From assembly GCA_016714765.1 (NCBI GenBank), contig JADKCF010000044.1, positions 85,001 to 149,000 on the forward strand: a stretch of 64,000 nucleotides of DNA. Direction: 5' to 3'. The notes below the pieces were generated by a model that was not told where the DNA came from, ran no database searches, and saw only the letters and a program-made list of their open reading frames with translations. Source of the DNA: Saprospiraceae bacterium (GTDB taxonomy: Bacteria; Bacteroidota; Bacteroidia; Chitinophagales; Saprospiraceae). The stretch's first letter is position 1. Each line of letters begins with the position of its first letter. Shown here in pieces: positions 1 through 11,104 of the stretch. The position numbers and the translations under genes are program-made.

Positions 1-1634
<1,634 letters not shown>

Positions 1635-1782
1635 TTTTTTTTAAACAAAAGAGATAGCACATTACGAAGACGTTGTCGCACGAGTGTTTTGAACTTTTTC
1701 TCCCAATTGTCTTTGAAAGAACAAAAGAAAAAACTGGATAGCTTGTACAGAGTGGAACCTGGACGAGTTAAAACCTAAAGAT

Positions 1783-1890
<108 letters not shown>

Positions 1891-1898
1891 TTTTATGG

Positions 1899-1926
1899 AA
1901 GCCTTGTAACGAAAGTTGCAGGGCTT
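1899..1926 (+). terminator. rRNA operon terminator hairpin
   Basis: A ten-pair stem (GCCTTGTAAC against GTTGCAGGGC, with two G-U pairs) is closed by a GAAA tetraloop, with flanking A-A/T-T pairs and a short T-rich stretch after it. Its position directly after the 5S gene suggests it ends the rRNA transcript. Confidence 0.6.
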
Positions 1927-1999
1927 TCGCCGTTTATGTAACCTGTGTATGGCAAGACAGTAAATACACCCTCTGTCATAAAATGTAAAACAAATACCT

Positions 2000-2007
2000 T
2001 ACCTTTG
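2000..2007 (+). promoter_or_regulatory. Bacteroidota -7 box before the membrane protein gene
   Basis: TACCTTTG matches TAnnTTTG, the -7 consensus of the Bacteroidota primary sigma factor, 19 bases before the ATG at 2027. No clear -33 TTG is visible. Confidence 0.45.
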
Positions 2008-2026
2008 TTCTAGACAATAAACCTGT

Positions 2027-2494
2027 ATGATAGATAAAAAATGGAATTTTGAGATTTTATCGTGGCTATTTGTATTAGCCTTTTGTACTTTGATACTTTT
2101 GCCGGTTTATTTAAAATCTGGTATAAATTATGGATTTTATATCCCTAATGCTGTAGCCATTATTATATTTCTCACATTTACAAGATTGATTTTTCTCCTT
2201 TCTTATACTCCCTATTCGAGAGTAAAATGGCTGAAATTTCTGCTTATCTTTCTTCCTATACCACTGTTTTTGTATCACATAGACAGTCTATATAACTTTC
2301 AAAGATTTATCGATGAGGAAGGTACAATTAGTTTTTTGAAAGGTACGACAGAATTAAGCGATTACAATTTTGGCAGATTTATCAAGTATCAGTTTATTTT
2401 CTTCTGTGTAAGTGCAATAGTAACTATCGTTTTGTTGCCGGTCAGAATGATTATTTCTTTTTGGAGAACAACCAATACCATAGATAAAGTATAA
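2027..2494 (+). CDS. Hypothetical membrane protein with four predicted TM segments
   Basis: A 155-residue protein that I do not recognise. Hydrophobic segments lie at about residues 9-28, 38-60, 68-84 and 122-145, which suggests a small integral inner-membrane protein with four passes. A polar loop of about 35 residues lies before the last segment. The ATG start is supported by the -7 box at 2000-2007. It follows the rRNA operon after its terminator, so it is probably transcribed separately. The next gene starts 31 bases downstream on the same strand and may be co-transcribed. No catalytic motif is visible. Confidence 0.75.
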   Translation: MIDKKWNFEILSWLFVLAFCTLILLPVYLKSGINYGFYIPNAVAIIIFLTFTRLIFLLSYTPYSRVKWLKFLLIFLPIPLFLYHIDSLYNFQRFIDEEGTISFLKGTTELSDYNFGRFIKYQFIFFCVSAIVTIVLLPVRMIISFWRTTNTIDKV

Positions 2495-2525
2495 TATTTC
2501 CCACTTTTAAAAACCTGAATTAAAT

Positions 2526-2873
2526 ATGTCATTAGTTAATGAGTTTAACGAGTACAGAGGTCGCATGAATGATAGGATCTTGGCTCAGGACAACAAAGTA
2601 TTGAAACGTTTTTTTAGTCTGGATAACCAGGCATATCAGGATGGTGCATTGACTGAAAAAACCAAGGAGCTGCTTGGTCTTGTAGCTTCAATGGTACTGA
2701 GGTGTGATGACTGTATAAAATATCATCTTGGCACTTGTCACGAATTAGGGGTAACCACAGAAGAAATCTATGAAGTATTTTCGATTGCTAATCTGGTAGG
2801 TGGTTCTATATGTATTCCTCATACCCGTAGAGCAGTAGAATACTGGGATGAGTTAAACTTAGACCAAAAATAA
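2526..2873 (+). CDS. Carboxymuconolactone decarboxylase (CMD/AhpD-like) family protein
   Basis: A 115-residue protein of the CMD family, small all-helical proteins that often act as alkylhydroperoxidase-like thiol peroxidases or as decarboxylases. The central helix carries the redox motif CDDCIKYH (cysteines about residues 60 and 63, followed by the conserved histidine), as in AhpD-type proteins. Downstream lie the typical segments GVTTEEIYEVFSIANLVGG and a conserved HTRRAVEY. The CxxC motif suggests peroxidase-type chemistry rather than true carboxymuconolactone decarboxylation; the substrate cannot be told. It ends 10 bases from the convergent gene on the minus strand. Confidence 0.88.
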   Translation: MSLVNEFNEYRGRMNDRILAQDNKVLKRFFSLDNQAYQDGALTEKTKELLGLVASMVLRCDDCIKYHLGTCHELGVTTEEIYEVFSIANLVGGSICIPHTRRAVEYWDELNLDQK

Positions 2874-2883
2874 TTTTTCTGCA

Positions 2884-5800
2884 TCAACTTTTGATGATTT
2901 TGGCTCTATAACGAATATTTTTACTATCCGTGATTATAATCAGGTAGACTCCTGGATTGAAATTGGAAATGTCTACTACAATTCCTTCATCTCCATCTTC
3001 CTGATGTGATGAATAAACAAAATTACCTGACGTGGAAGTGACACTATAAGTAACAGGGCCAAGGGTAGGGATTTTAATACGAACCATATTGTCTGTAGGT
3101 ACTGGAAACGCCGCTACTTGCATTATTTCATTATTGTTTAATCCAGTGTTGTTTTCATTCAGACAGCCTACTAATGAAAATTCGGCGGCAGATGTCCATG
3201 GACCGCCGTTGACCTCTGACAGGGACTCAAATTTGAAGTATTTGCCAATCACACCTTCCGTGAATTTGACGGTTTGCGGTGCTGAGGTATTAGTAAATTG
3301 ACCTTCCGACACGGGCGCTCCCCAAACTAACGAATCAGAACTTATGTACAACCTGTAATCTTTCACTCTTCCGTTTTGACCATCCTGTCTTGTTTGGTAT
3401 GTGAACTGTGATACTTGAAATTTATCTCCAAGAGCTACTTGAATCTCGTGTGGATATGGATCATTTCCGGTACTCCACCTTGTGTGCCAAAGCGTAGCGG
3501 GATCGTCATCAAAACTCATTATGGCTCTTCCAGGATCATTCACCTCTTCACTGTCAGCATATATTAGTTTCCATTTTTTCTTATCCAGAGCGGCTGGGTT
3601 ACTACAATCTTCAATCGAAGGACAAGCTTTCGTGGCAAACATATTTTCTAGCGATTTGGTATATGGAATACCATCCTTCGTAATGGTAAGTGTGACATTA
3701 AAACTACCTGTTTTACCTGTTACTATTTTGGGATTTCTTATATTCACGTTATTTATCCAAACAGGAGCGGGTTCTATTTTCCATTGCCATGAGACACCTT
3801 TGTAGTCAATTATTGAATGATCATCCAGCATTATTGTATCATAAATACATGAATACTCAGCTTTTTCTACCCACGGATTGATGAGGGGAGAGATAGCTTC
3901 CTGCAGAGGTGACTCCCATACTCCACCATTGCCCGCAACTCTGAGTTTACTGTCTCTAAAGAATGGTAAAGCATGATTGACAGAAAACCCTGCCGGATAT
4001 TGTAGCTGAAAAGGAAGCCAATCGGTCGACTCTGAGGTACGATAAAAAACTTTTGCTGATCGGTTGTTTCTAGCATTTGTAAATAAATAAACTATATCCC
4101 GGCCATCAAGTCCCGGTTGGATGACTATAGATTTGAGATACTCTGCAACGGTTCCTGTCCAGTTTGACCATGTTTCGCCTCCATCTGTTGATTTGAATAT
4201 CTTTCCGATATCTGCAGACCATGTGCCATTTTGCAGGCAGGCATATATGGTATTATCATCTGAAGGTGATAGGACAAAAAACAGTCTTCCACCCCAACTA
4301 GCATTACCATTTGGACTGGAAGTCAGAGCCGGTTTTTGTTGCCATGTAAGTCCGCCATCTGTCGATTTATATAATCCTTTGGTTTCTATATCAGCAAATA
4401 ACACTAAAGGATTGCTATAAGATATCTGAACGTATCTGACTCTTCCGGGAAATGTAGATAGTAAGTCCCAGTTTTGGCCCGAATCCTCCGTTTTCCATAT
4501 TCCATTTTCCTCTCCAAGGAAAAAAGTGCCATAGTAATTAGGATGTGTAGCTAGATTTCCTCTTCGGCCTCCATATTCATCCATGTTTGGATATTTTGTA
4601 AACGAAAATCTTCCTTCAGGTTTTCCTTCTGCTTTCAGAGGTAATATCCACCCAGAACCCAGGTCATCAAAGGCAACATGTCGGCTTTTACCTTGCAAGA
4701 CCCAACCCGTAGGAGATTCTGCACCTCCCATCCTCAAAGCCTTAGGCCCATAAAAATCAGAAATAGCCGTATTCCCGTTGTGGTAGCGTCCGCCGACTAC
4801 GATGTCTTCATTCCACCCCTGATCAAATCCCCAGAAATCTGACCCAACTAGTCCATTGACCCGCACAAAATAGTCCGTCTGATAAGTGAAATTGTCCAAA
4901 CTCAGGTTCATTCCCCCATCAGTAGAAACCCACATTTCACCATTTCTCAGCATTTTTATATCCTGAATATCAGGATGAATACTGAAGTTTCCACTGTAAC
5001 CACCAACTGGTGAAAAATTCAATCCTCCGTTTGTAGATTTGTAAAGTGTACTGGTACCTGCCATGATGATATTTTCATTGTCCGGTGCTATATCCAGTGC
5101 TAAATCAAAATATCCCTGCCCGTTATCCATTGCAAATGCTGGTGTTCTGCCCGTCGCCTGCGTTTTCCATGACCAGTTATTATTTGTGACTGTTCCTTTT
5201 AATAAATACGGTGTATTGTTGGAGCCAAGTAAAAGTGCCAGCATGATATCCGGATTGGCAGGGGATACTGCAAGAAGGCCACCATCTCCATATGTAATAT
5301 TGGAAGGAAAACTACCCTGAACAGAAAATGAAGCGCCTGCATTTACAGACTGAACAAGGCTGAACAAATTGCTCGTTCTGGTAAGGGCGGTTATGATATT
5401 GCTATTATCTGGTTTTATCTCGACATCAGTACAAGGGCTGCTCCACTTCCGTACCCAAAGTGCGCCTTCGTTGTCGGAAATGAAAAGGCCTTCAGCGGCT
5501 GCTGCATAGATTTTGTCAGGATTGGTTCTGTCTATACGAAGTCTGTCTGCACTGAATTTTTCTGAACTAAGCAGTGCCCTCCATGTAAGCCCTCCATCTG
5601 TGGTTTTGTGAATTTGTTGCCCGGCGGAGACATAGACCACTTCTGGTCTGATGGGATGAATGGCGACTGCTGTAACAGCTCCACCAAAATAATATTCTGA
5701 ACCTACCAATTGCCAGTTCAGACCTTTATCTACAGTTTTATTAACAAATCCAGTTTCTGTGCCGGCAAAAAGTATGTTGGGATCGGTTTCTGATACATCA

Positions 5801-6303
5801 AAGGCATAGACGTTTACTTGCCAGGGGCAAGATTTTGGCGGATTTGTACTACCTGATTCATTGAGCCAAAAAGTTTCCTTAGGGCCCCAAAAAGACCAAT
5901 CTGAATTACCACCTGTTCTCAAGGAATGTGTTATGTTCCTAGTATCTTGATCGCTTATGACTTGAGCGTTATTATCAGGTAAGTGTATAGTGCCTGCTGT
6001 ATCTGTATAAGGAATAACGGCTTTATGCCAAAGTTTAAAATATCTTGTTTGTGCGTTTTTTACAGCCGGATTCTTTTTCGAAAAATCATTGAAAGCATCA
6101 GAGACCTGCCTTAAGTTGATTGGATATGTGTATAACAATTTAGCAAAATAGGGCATTTCTTCATTATACATTGGTTTGTAGTTTTTTGAAATTCCGGGCA
6201 AGTCATCATAAGGAGTAAATTGTTGCTGGGCCTTTATCATATCGCAAAAGGAAAAAGTGACCATTGTACTCAATAATAAACTCGTCAAAAGTTGAGACTT
6301 CAT
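2884..6303 (-). CDS. Large secreted BNR/sortilin-repeat protein with F5/8 type C domain and T9SS type A sorting domain
   Basis: An 1139-residue exported protein. An N-terminal signal peptide ends near an AQQQ site at about residue 27. Residues about 130-780 hold many BNR/VPS10-like beta-propeller blades, recognisable from repeated STDGGxTW-type Asp-box motifs (for example TTDGGLTWRAL, STDGGLTWQQ, STDGGETWSNW). A PKD-like stretch follows (about 790-880), then a discoidin/F5-8 type C domain (about 890-1040, with FDDDPATLWHTRW). The last 80 residues form a T9SS type A sorting domain with FPVPTDN and a terminal NPGVYLIIIT segment. It is probably exported by the T9SS and anchored at or released from the cell surface. 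Such architecture suits carbohydrate or surface binding; no catalytic residues could be assigned. Confidence 0.88.
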   Translation of the reverse strand: MKSQLLTSLLLSTMVTFSFCDMIKAQQQFTPYDDLPGISKNYKPMYNEEMPYFAKLLYTYPINLRQVSDAFNDFSKKNPAVKNAQTRYFKLWHKAVIPYTDTAGTIHLPDNNAQVISDQDTRNITHSLRTGGNSDWSFWGPKETFWLNESGSTNPPKSCPWQVNVYAFDVSETDPNILFAGTETGFVNKTVDKGLNWQLVGSEYYFGGAVTAVAIHPIRPEVVYVSAGQQIHKTTDGGLTWRALLSSEKFSADRLRIDRTNPDKIYAAAAEGLFISDNEGALWVRKWSSPCTDVEIKPDNSNIITALTRTSNLFSLVQSVNAGASFSVQGSFPSNITYGDGGLLAVSPANPDIMLALLLGSNNTPYLLKGTVTNNNWSWKTQATGRTPAFAMDNGQGYFDLALDIAPDNENIIMAGTSTLYKSTNGGLNFSPVGGYSGNFSIHPDIQDIKMLRNGEMWVSTDGGMNLSLDNFTYQTDYFVRVNGLVGSDFWGFDQGWNEDIVVGGRYHNGNTAISDFYGPKALRMGGAESPTGWVLQGKSRHVAFDDLGSGWILPLKAEGKPEGRFSFTKYPNMDEYGGRRGNLATHPNYYGTFFLGEENGIWKTEDSGQNWDLLSTFPGRVRYVQISYSNPLVLFADIETKGLYKSTDGGLTWQQKPALTSSPNGNASWGGRLFFVLSPSDDNTIYACLQNGTWSADIGKIFKSTDGGETWSNWTGTVAEYLKSIVIQPGLDGRDIVYLFTNARNNRSAKVFYRTSESTDWLPFQLQYPAGFSVNHALPFFRDSKLRVAGNGGVWESPLQEAISPLINPWVEKAEYSCIYDTIMLDDHSIIDYKGVSWQWKIEPAPVWINNVNIRNPKIVTGKTGSFNVTLTITKDGIPYTKSLENMFATKACPSIEDCSNPAALDKKKWKLIYADSEEVNDPGRAIMSFDDDPATLWHTRWSTGNDPYPHEIQVALGDKFQVSQFTYQTRQDGQNGRVKDYRLYISSDSLVWGAPVSEGQFTNTSAPQTVKFTEGVIGKYFKFESLSEVNGGPWTSAAEFSLVGCLNENNTGLNNNEIMQVAAFPVPTDNMVRIKIPTLGPVTYSVTSTSGNFVYSSHQEDGDEGIVVDISNFNPGVYLIIITDSKNIRYRAKIIKS

Positions 6304-6354
6304 ATGTTTTGTATTTTGTGGCTATAAAGTTAATATGTTATTGATTTTTTTGCA

Positions 6355-7485
6355 TCATTCATCAATAAAAAACAAATTCATGGCAATTCGGTCAGCAAAA
6401 TGTTTGCCCAGAGCAGTGAGCATAAAATCATTCTCTATTTTATTAATATACCCACCTGCTACCTCCTTGATTACCATTTTATTAAAATAGGCTGCTTTCT
6501 CAGGTCCGAATGATTGGATTTTTAATGTATTGACACCCCACATAGTTCGGAGCCCCGTCATTATGTATTCATTGTATTTTGTGGCATCAGACAATATTTC
6601 GACCTCAGTGACGGGTGTAGAGGCAAGCATACCATCTATATATTTTTTGTTATTTGGGATGTTCCAGGACCTGGTTTTGGAATCAAAAGAATGTGCTGAA
6701 GGTCCAATGCCCAAATATTCAGCCCCTCTCCAATAATTGGTATTATGAATAGCATGGTGTCCTGGTTTTCCGAAATTGGATATTTCATAATGCTCGTAGC
6801 CATGTGAGACGAGATTACTAACCAACATGTCAAATTGATTTGCGGATTTTTCAGGATCAGGGGCAATAGATTGTTGGGTTTTTATTTGGTGAAACAAAGC
6901 TGTTTTCTCTTCCACGGTCATGCAATAAGAGGAGATATGTGGGATGTCGAAAGACAATGTGGTGGATATATTTTTTTTCCACATTTCCATGGTAGTAGTA
7001 GGGCTTCCGTATATCAAGTCAATCGTCAGATTAGCAAAACCTGCATCTTGCGCCGCCTTAATGCATCTTTCAGCTTCACCTGCATTGTGTGCCCGGTTCA
7101 TCCACTTGAGGTCTTCATCAAAAAAAGATTGAACGCCTATGCTGAGTCTGTTTATTTCCCATTTTTTGAATGTACTAAGAGTGGCTGGATTTATATCATC
7201 AGGATTTGCTTCGAGTGTTATTTCTGTCATCTCATCCCACGAAAAATGCTTTGAAATCGTTTTGAATATGAGTTCCAAATCAGCATCCTTCAACAGGCTT
7301 GGTGTGCCGCCACCGAAATATATAGAAGTAAGATGTGAATTAGGAAGGTAATTTTTTCGCATTCCAATTTCCATACAAATAGCTTCTATCATTTCATCTT
7401 TAAGCCTTAATGATGTCGAAAAGTGAAAATTACAATAATGACAGGCCTTCCTGCAAAAAGGAATATGAAGATATATACCAGACAT
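6355..7485 (-). CDS. hemW: Radical SAM family heme chaperone HemW
   Basis: HemW (long misannotated as coproporphyrinogen III oxidase) is a radical SAM protein that binds heme and a 4Fe-4S cluster and delivers heme to client proteins. The N-terminus IYLHIPFCRKACHYCNF contains the CxxxCxxC cluster motif; the CNF ending is typical of HemW and lacks the further cysteine of true HemN. The SAM-binding stretch YFGGGTPSLL and the core segments RLSIGVQSF and DLIYGSPTTT follow. I start at the ATG at 7485 (376 residues). A longer frame opens at 7509, but a -7 box (7511-7518) abuts that codon, so transcription should begin downstream of it. The divergent Omp85-type gene begins about 60 bases away. Confidence 0.92.
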   Translation of the reverse strand: MSGIYLHIPFCRKACHYCNFHFSTSLRLKDEMIEAICMEIGMRKNYLPNSHLTSIYFGGGTPSLLKDADLELIFKTISKHFSWDEMTEITLEANPDDINPATLSTFKKWEINRLSIGVQSFFDEDLKWMNRAHNAGEAERCIKAAQDAGFANLTIDLIYGSPTTTMEMWKKNISTTLSFDIPHISSYCMTVEEKTALFHQIKTQQSIAPDPEKSANQFDMLVSNLVSHGYEHYEISNFGKPGHHAIHNTNYWRGAEYLGIGPSAHSFDSKTRSWNIPNNKKYIDGMLASTPVTEVEILSDATKYNEYIMTGLRTMWGVNTLKIQSFGPEKAAYFNKMVIKEVAGGYINKIENDFMLTALGKHFADRIAMNLFFIDE

Positions 7486-7510
7486 TTTATATTTTCGTTT
7501 ATTAATCATA

Positions 7511-7518
7511 CAAATCTA
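7511..7518 (-). promoter_or_regulatory. -7 box of hemW
   Basis: On the minus strand this reads TAGATTTG, a full TAnnTTTG match. Transcription should start about 7 bases downstream, near 7504. This excludes the ATG at 7509 and leaves a leader of about 18 bases before the ATG at 7485. Confidence 0.55.
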
Positions 7519-7543
7519 ACACCTTTTGGGAGAGCCACAAGTT

Positions 7544-9343
7544 ATGATGGTCATTTTAGATAAACGAAGATCTATATTCAAGACAAAATCTGAAATTTTT
7601 CAGTTTTGCATAATGATAATTTTGCTCTTCTTAGGTATGCAGGCTTCTGGTCAGCAAAAGGTTTTACTTAACATCGGTTATTCAGATCAAAAAAAACTTG
7701 CAGTTTCTCAACGAATTGATTCGACAGAAATCAACAAAAGGCTAAATGAGCATCTTCAGGGTCTCATAGCTTCAGGCTTTAATGCTACGCATGTGGATAC
7801 TATGTATATCTCAAAAGATACTTGTCACGCCATATTGTTTAAAGGCAAAGCTTATAAAATTGGCAATATCTTACTGACACCTGAGCAAAAAGCCATTCTC
7901 GAAGACAGCGGTATCAGAAGAGAAAAGTTGACCGGTAAGGTGCTGGACTCTATTACTATATTTAGTTTTTTGAAGACACTCGTAAAGCATCAGAATGATA
8001 ATGGTTATCCTTTTGCTATGGCCAAATTGGATTCAGTAAATTGGGATGGTGAAAAAATTGATGCAGTATTACGCATCGTTAAGGGTAAGTTTATTGTTTT
8101 TGATACAATCATTCAGGATGGAAGGTTACTTATGGGGTCAAAGTTTATGTCCAGATTTCTTGAGATACGAAAAAGTGATCCGTATGCCCAAGATAAAGTA
8201 AACAAAACTCGCCTTCGACTCAACAACCTACAGTACGCCAGCCAAAGAGAGGCGCCTTATGTAAGATTTGTCAATGATAAAGCATCTCTTGTTATTACTA
8301 TGGATCCAAGGCCTTCCAGTAGATTTGATTTTTTAATTGGAGTTTTGCCTCAGATTAAAGATGGTGTACGAAAATGGAATATTACAGGAGATTTCACAGC
8401 TGAACTAAATAACACGTTTAAGTATGGTGAGTATTCCTATTTTCAGTTTAAACGACTCAAAGCCGAAAATGTGGAGCTTCAGATTAAATCAACCATCCCA
8501 TATATTTTTGGAGGTCCGATAGGAAGTCATTTGGATTTTAGGTTGTTTAAAAATGGTACCCAAAACCTGGATCTTTATTTTGATGGTGGGATACAATATC
8601 AGTTTGGAGGGTTTAATCAGATAAAATTATTCAGCAGTTATAGGGCATCCTCATTGCTCGATGTCAACATTTCTGATATAATTTCAGCCGGGCGATTACC
8701 GGATAAACTGGACATTACATACAATGGTATCGGGTTAGGGCTTAATCTTCGTCAGCTGGATTACAGGTTTAATCCCACCAAAGGTTATAGCTGCGAAATT
8801 AATACAATAATAGGTTATAAAAAAATAAAACCCAACAGGCAGATTCTGGAAGAGGAGGGTTTTAAAAACAGCTATGATACGCTGCAACTAAAAACGGTGC
8901 AGGCGGAATTGGAAGCGAATCTGGCTTATTTTTTTCCTGTTAAAAACTGGGCAACTTTTAAGCTGGGAGCTACAGCAGGATTGAAATATAACCAACAAAA
9001 ACTACTGCAAAATGAACTTATGCGAATAGGCGGCAACAGACTTTTAAGGGGGTTTGATGAAGAAACAATTCTTACAGACTTTTATACTTTTGGAACGGCA
9101 GAGTTCAGGATCGTTTTTGACAAAAACTCTTATATCAGCCTGCCATTTGCAGATTACGGAATAGTCAACATTACGGAGAGCGGAATGAAAAAAAGTGTCC
9201 CTGTATTGGGTGTAGGTATGGGGCTAAATTTTGGTACACCAGCCGGTATTTTTAATCTCTCTTTTGCGGCCGGAAAAATGGCTGACAGTTCGCTGGATTT
9301 TGGTAAGATGAAAATACATTTTGGCTATGTCAATCTATTTTAA
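7544..9343 (+). CDS. Omp85/BamA-TamA superfamily outer membrane protein
   Basis: About 599 residues. A signal peptide (hydrophobic core CIMIILLFLGMQASG) is followed by POTRA-like alpha/beta regions (about 30-230) and a C-terminal beta-barrel with alternating aromatic strands. The barrel carries the Omp85 lid motif as GGNRLLRGFDEE, with the conserved RGF triplet, near residue 500. The protein ends in FGYVNLF, with a C-terminal aromatic residue as is usual for outer-membrane barrels. Its length is close to TamA-type proteins rather than BamA (about 800 or more). It may insert or translocate outer-membrane proteins or be a patatin-less surface antigen homologue. The frame opens at a TTG (7526), but the ATG at 7544 or 7547 is the likely start. 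Confidence 0.85.
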   Translation: MMVILDKRRSIFKTKSEIFQFCIMIILLFLGMQASGQQKVLLNIGYSDQKKLAVSQRIDSTEINKRLNEHLQGLIASGFNATHVDTMYISKDTCHAILFKGKAYKIGNILLTPEQKAILEDSGIRREKLTGKVLDSITIFSFLKTLVKHQNDNGYPFAMAKLDSVNWDGEKIDAVLRIVKGKFIVFDTIIQDGRLLMGSKFMSRFLEIRKSDPYAQDKVNKTRLRLNNLQYASQREAPYVRFVNDKASLVITMDPRPSSRFDFLIGVLPQIKDGVRKWNITGDFTAELNNTFKYGEYSYFQFKRLKAENVELQIKSTIPYIFGGPIGSHLDFRLFKNGTQNLDLYFDGGIQYQFGGFNQIKLFSSYRASSLLDVNISDIISAGRLPDKLDITYNGIGLGLNLRQLDYRFNPTKGYSCEINTIIGYKKIKPNRQILEEEGFKNSYDTLQLKTVQAELEANLAYFFPVKNWATFKLGATAGLKYNQQKLLQNELMRIGGNRLLRGFDEETILTDFYTFGTAEFRIVFDKNSYISLPFADYGIVNITESGMKKSVPVLGVGMGLNFGTPAGIFNLSFAAGKMADSSLDFGKMKIHFGYVNLF

Positions 9344-9387
9344 AGAATTATCGGACAAGTATAGTCTGACATATGTTTTGCTGAGAT

Positions 9388-10023
9388 TTATTTTTTTCTG
9401 ATGACGTTTATTCCATCCCGGATCGGAAGAATGAGGCTTTCCACTCTCGAGTCAGAAGAAATTTTTTGATTGAAGTCATCGATCCATCTGGTTTTTTTGT
9501 CTTTTTTCTCCAGGATGACTTTACCACTCCACAGTACATTGTCTACCAAAATGAGCGCTCCTGACCTGCACTTGTCTATTACCATGTCATAATACGTGGC
9601 GTATGCTTCTTTGTCAGCATCAATAAATATCAAATCAAATGTCTCATTTAAATCAGGGATGATGTTTTTGGCGTCGCCTGTATATAGCCTGATGGACTCG
9701 CAAAATGATGATTTTTCAAAAAAATCGCTGGCAATAGCCGCATTTTCTTTATCATATTCGATGGTAATAAGATGGCCACCTGTGCGGAGGCCCTGAGCAA
9801 GACAGATAGCAGAGTATCCGGTAAACGTACCGATTTCCAGAATGCATTCGGGACTTATGATTTTACTTATCATAGCCAGAAGACTTCCTTGCAAATGTCC
9901 TGATATCATGCGGGGTGACAGGGTGAGGAGATGCGTAGCTCGTTCGATCTCAGGAAGTATGGGGTCAAATAGGGTGGAATGCTGGTCGCAGTATTCATAT
10001 AACTTCGGAAGGATATCCTGCAT
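9388..10023 (-). CDS. Class I SAM-dependent O-methyltransferase (COMT-like)
   Basis: 211 residues, the usual length of the bacterial O-methyltransferase family 3. The SAM-binding motif I reads ILEIGTFTGYSAICLAQ (about residues 63-79). Motif II, FIDADKEAYATYYD, holds the metal-binding Asp. ILVDNVLWSGKV matches the conserved D-N metal site found in catechol- and caffeoyl-CoA-type O-methyltransferases. The likely reaction is metal-dependent methylation of a hydroxyl on an unknown small substrate. It begins 2 bases after the upstream DMT transporter gene, so the two are very likely one transcript. Confidence 0.92.
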   Translation of the reverse strand: MQDILPKLYEYCDQHSTLFDPILPEIERATHLLTLSPRMISGHLQGSLLAMISKIISPECILEIGTFTGYSAICLAQGLRTGGHLITIEYDKENAAIASDFFEKSSFCESIRLYTGDAKNIIPDLNETFDLIFIDADKEAYATYYDMVIDKCRSGALILVDNVLWSGKVILEKKDKKTRWIDDFNQKISSDSRVESLILPIRDGINVIRKK

Positions 10024-10025
10024 AA

Positions 10026-10928
10026 TCAGATTTTTTGAACGTTGAATTTTTTATTGAGATAAGGATAGGACAAGACAGATACCAAAATAATGGAAGCTCC
10101 TACGTAAAACATAAAATTCAACTCTTTGTGTTCCTTGAGTATTGCAATAGCCAGAATGATACCGTACACCGGCTCCAGGTTGATGACAAGGCTGGAAGCA
10201 AAGGCGGACAAATATTTGAGCGATTTAAGACTTAATACATGAGCAAAAGTTGTACACAATAATGCAAGAATGATCAGATAAATCCAGTCTAAACTCCTTG
10301 TCGGGAAATATGCAGATGACTGATAACCAAATAAATACATCACTGCTAACATAACAGTAATCATGCCCAGTGCGCTGCTCAGTTCAATAAATGAAATCGT
10401 ATATGGGTCTGCGCCCTTGATATTTATTTTATTGAGTGTAGAAAATATTGCAGCCAGCAATGCGGATGCCAGCCCTACCACTACTCCTGGCATATAGCTG
10501 TATTCTATATTGTTGACAATCAGTATCATACCAGGGATGATAAGTGCTCCCAGAAATAGTTCCACCTTGTTGATTTTGGACCTGACAAATATGGGTTCAA
10601 GTACAGAGGTAAACAAAGAGGTAGTACTCATACAAACCAGACATACTGAAGCATTGGAAAGTTTGACAGATCCATAAAAACAAATCCAGTGCAATCCTAT
10701 CAGCATCCCTATGATGGCGTATGTTCTGAGCAATCCCGATGAAAGCAATCTGAGGTTTTTACCAAACTGAATAAAAAACAAAAGACTAAAGGAAGTAATC
10801 AATACTCTCCACCATACGATCATTACTGCCGGCAATAAAATCAGGTCGCCAAGTATAGCTGTGAAACCAAACAGTAGCACTGCCAAATGTATCCTGATGT
10901 AGGCTGTTTGTTGATGACTCAGGGACAT
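10026..10928 (-). CDS. EamA/DMT family transporter
   Basis: A drug/metabolite transporter superfamily permease with ten predicted membrane segments arranged as two EamA repeats. From the chosen start it has 300 residues, the normal family length. The longest frame opens at 11069, but a -7 box at 10945-10952 lies inside that extension, so the ATG at 10928 (MSLSHQQTAYIRIHLAVLLF) is the plausible start; it also removes a charged 47-residue tail unlike family members. Conserved features are the SLVINLEPVYGIILA segment in the second repeat and an N-terminal LFGFTAILGDLI helix. The substrate is unknown. It is co-transcribed with the downstream O-methyltransferase. Confidence 0.88.
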   Translation of the reverse strand: MSLSHQQTAYIRIHLAVLLFGFTAILGDLILLPAVMIVWWRVLITSFSLLFFIQFGKNLRLLSSGLLRTYAIIGMLIGLHWICFYGSVKLSNASVCLVCMSTTSLFTSVLEPIFVRSKINKVELFLGALIIPGMILIVNNIEYSYMPGVVVGLASALLAAIFSTLNKINIKGADPYTISFIELSSALGMITVMLAVMYLFGYQSSAYFPTRSLDWIYLIILALLCTTFAHVLSLKSLKYLSAFASSLVINLEPVYGIILAIAILKEHKELNFMFYVGASIILVSVLSYPYLNKKFNVQKI

Positions 10929-10944
10929 AAAAAAATTTACAGTG

Positions 10945-10952
10945 CAAATATA
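10945..10952 (-). promoter_or_regulatory. -7 box of the DMT transporter/O-methyltransferase operon
   Basis: The minus strand reads TATATTTG, an exact TAnnTTTG match 16 bases before the ATG at 10928. It lies within the longer open frame and therefore fixes the downstream start. Confidence 0.6.
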
Positions 10953-11076
10953 AACTTTATTTATTGGAATAAATTTTTCGATTTTCAGTTCATCATCCTG
11001 GATGTAAAACGACGACATTTGAGAAATACTCTGGTATATATTTTTAATGAAAGTATGTTTATCCTGCATAAATCAT

Positions 11077-11084
11077 TATGTTTG
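11077..11084 (+). promoter_or_regulatory. -7 box of prs
   Basis: TATGTTTG matches TAnnTTTG and includes the ATG at 11078 that would open the longest prs frame. The transcript should start near 11091, leaving about 14 bases before the ATG at 11105. Confidence 0.5.
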
Positions 11085-11104
11085 CAACTCAAATACCTGA
11101 AGTC

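Noticed and set aside
1635..1782. tRNA in the 23S-5S spacer or after 5S
   Set aside because: No tRNA-like stem set or T-loop motif was found; the spacer is only about 150 bases.
9348..9370. TCGGAC/GTCTGA hairpin between the Omp85-type gene and the O-methyltransferase gene
   Set aside because: Only six pairs including a G-U pair, followed by a T-run but too weak to call as terminator with confidence.
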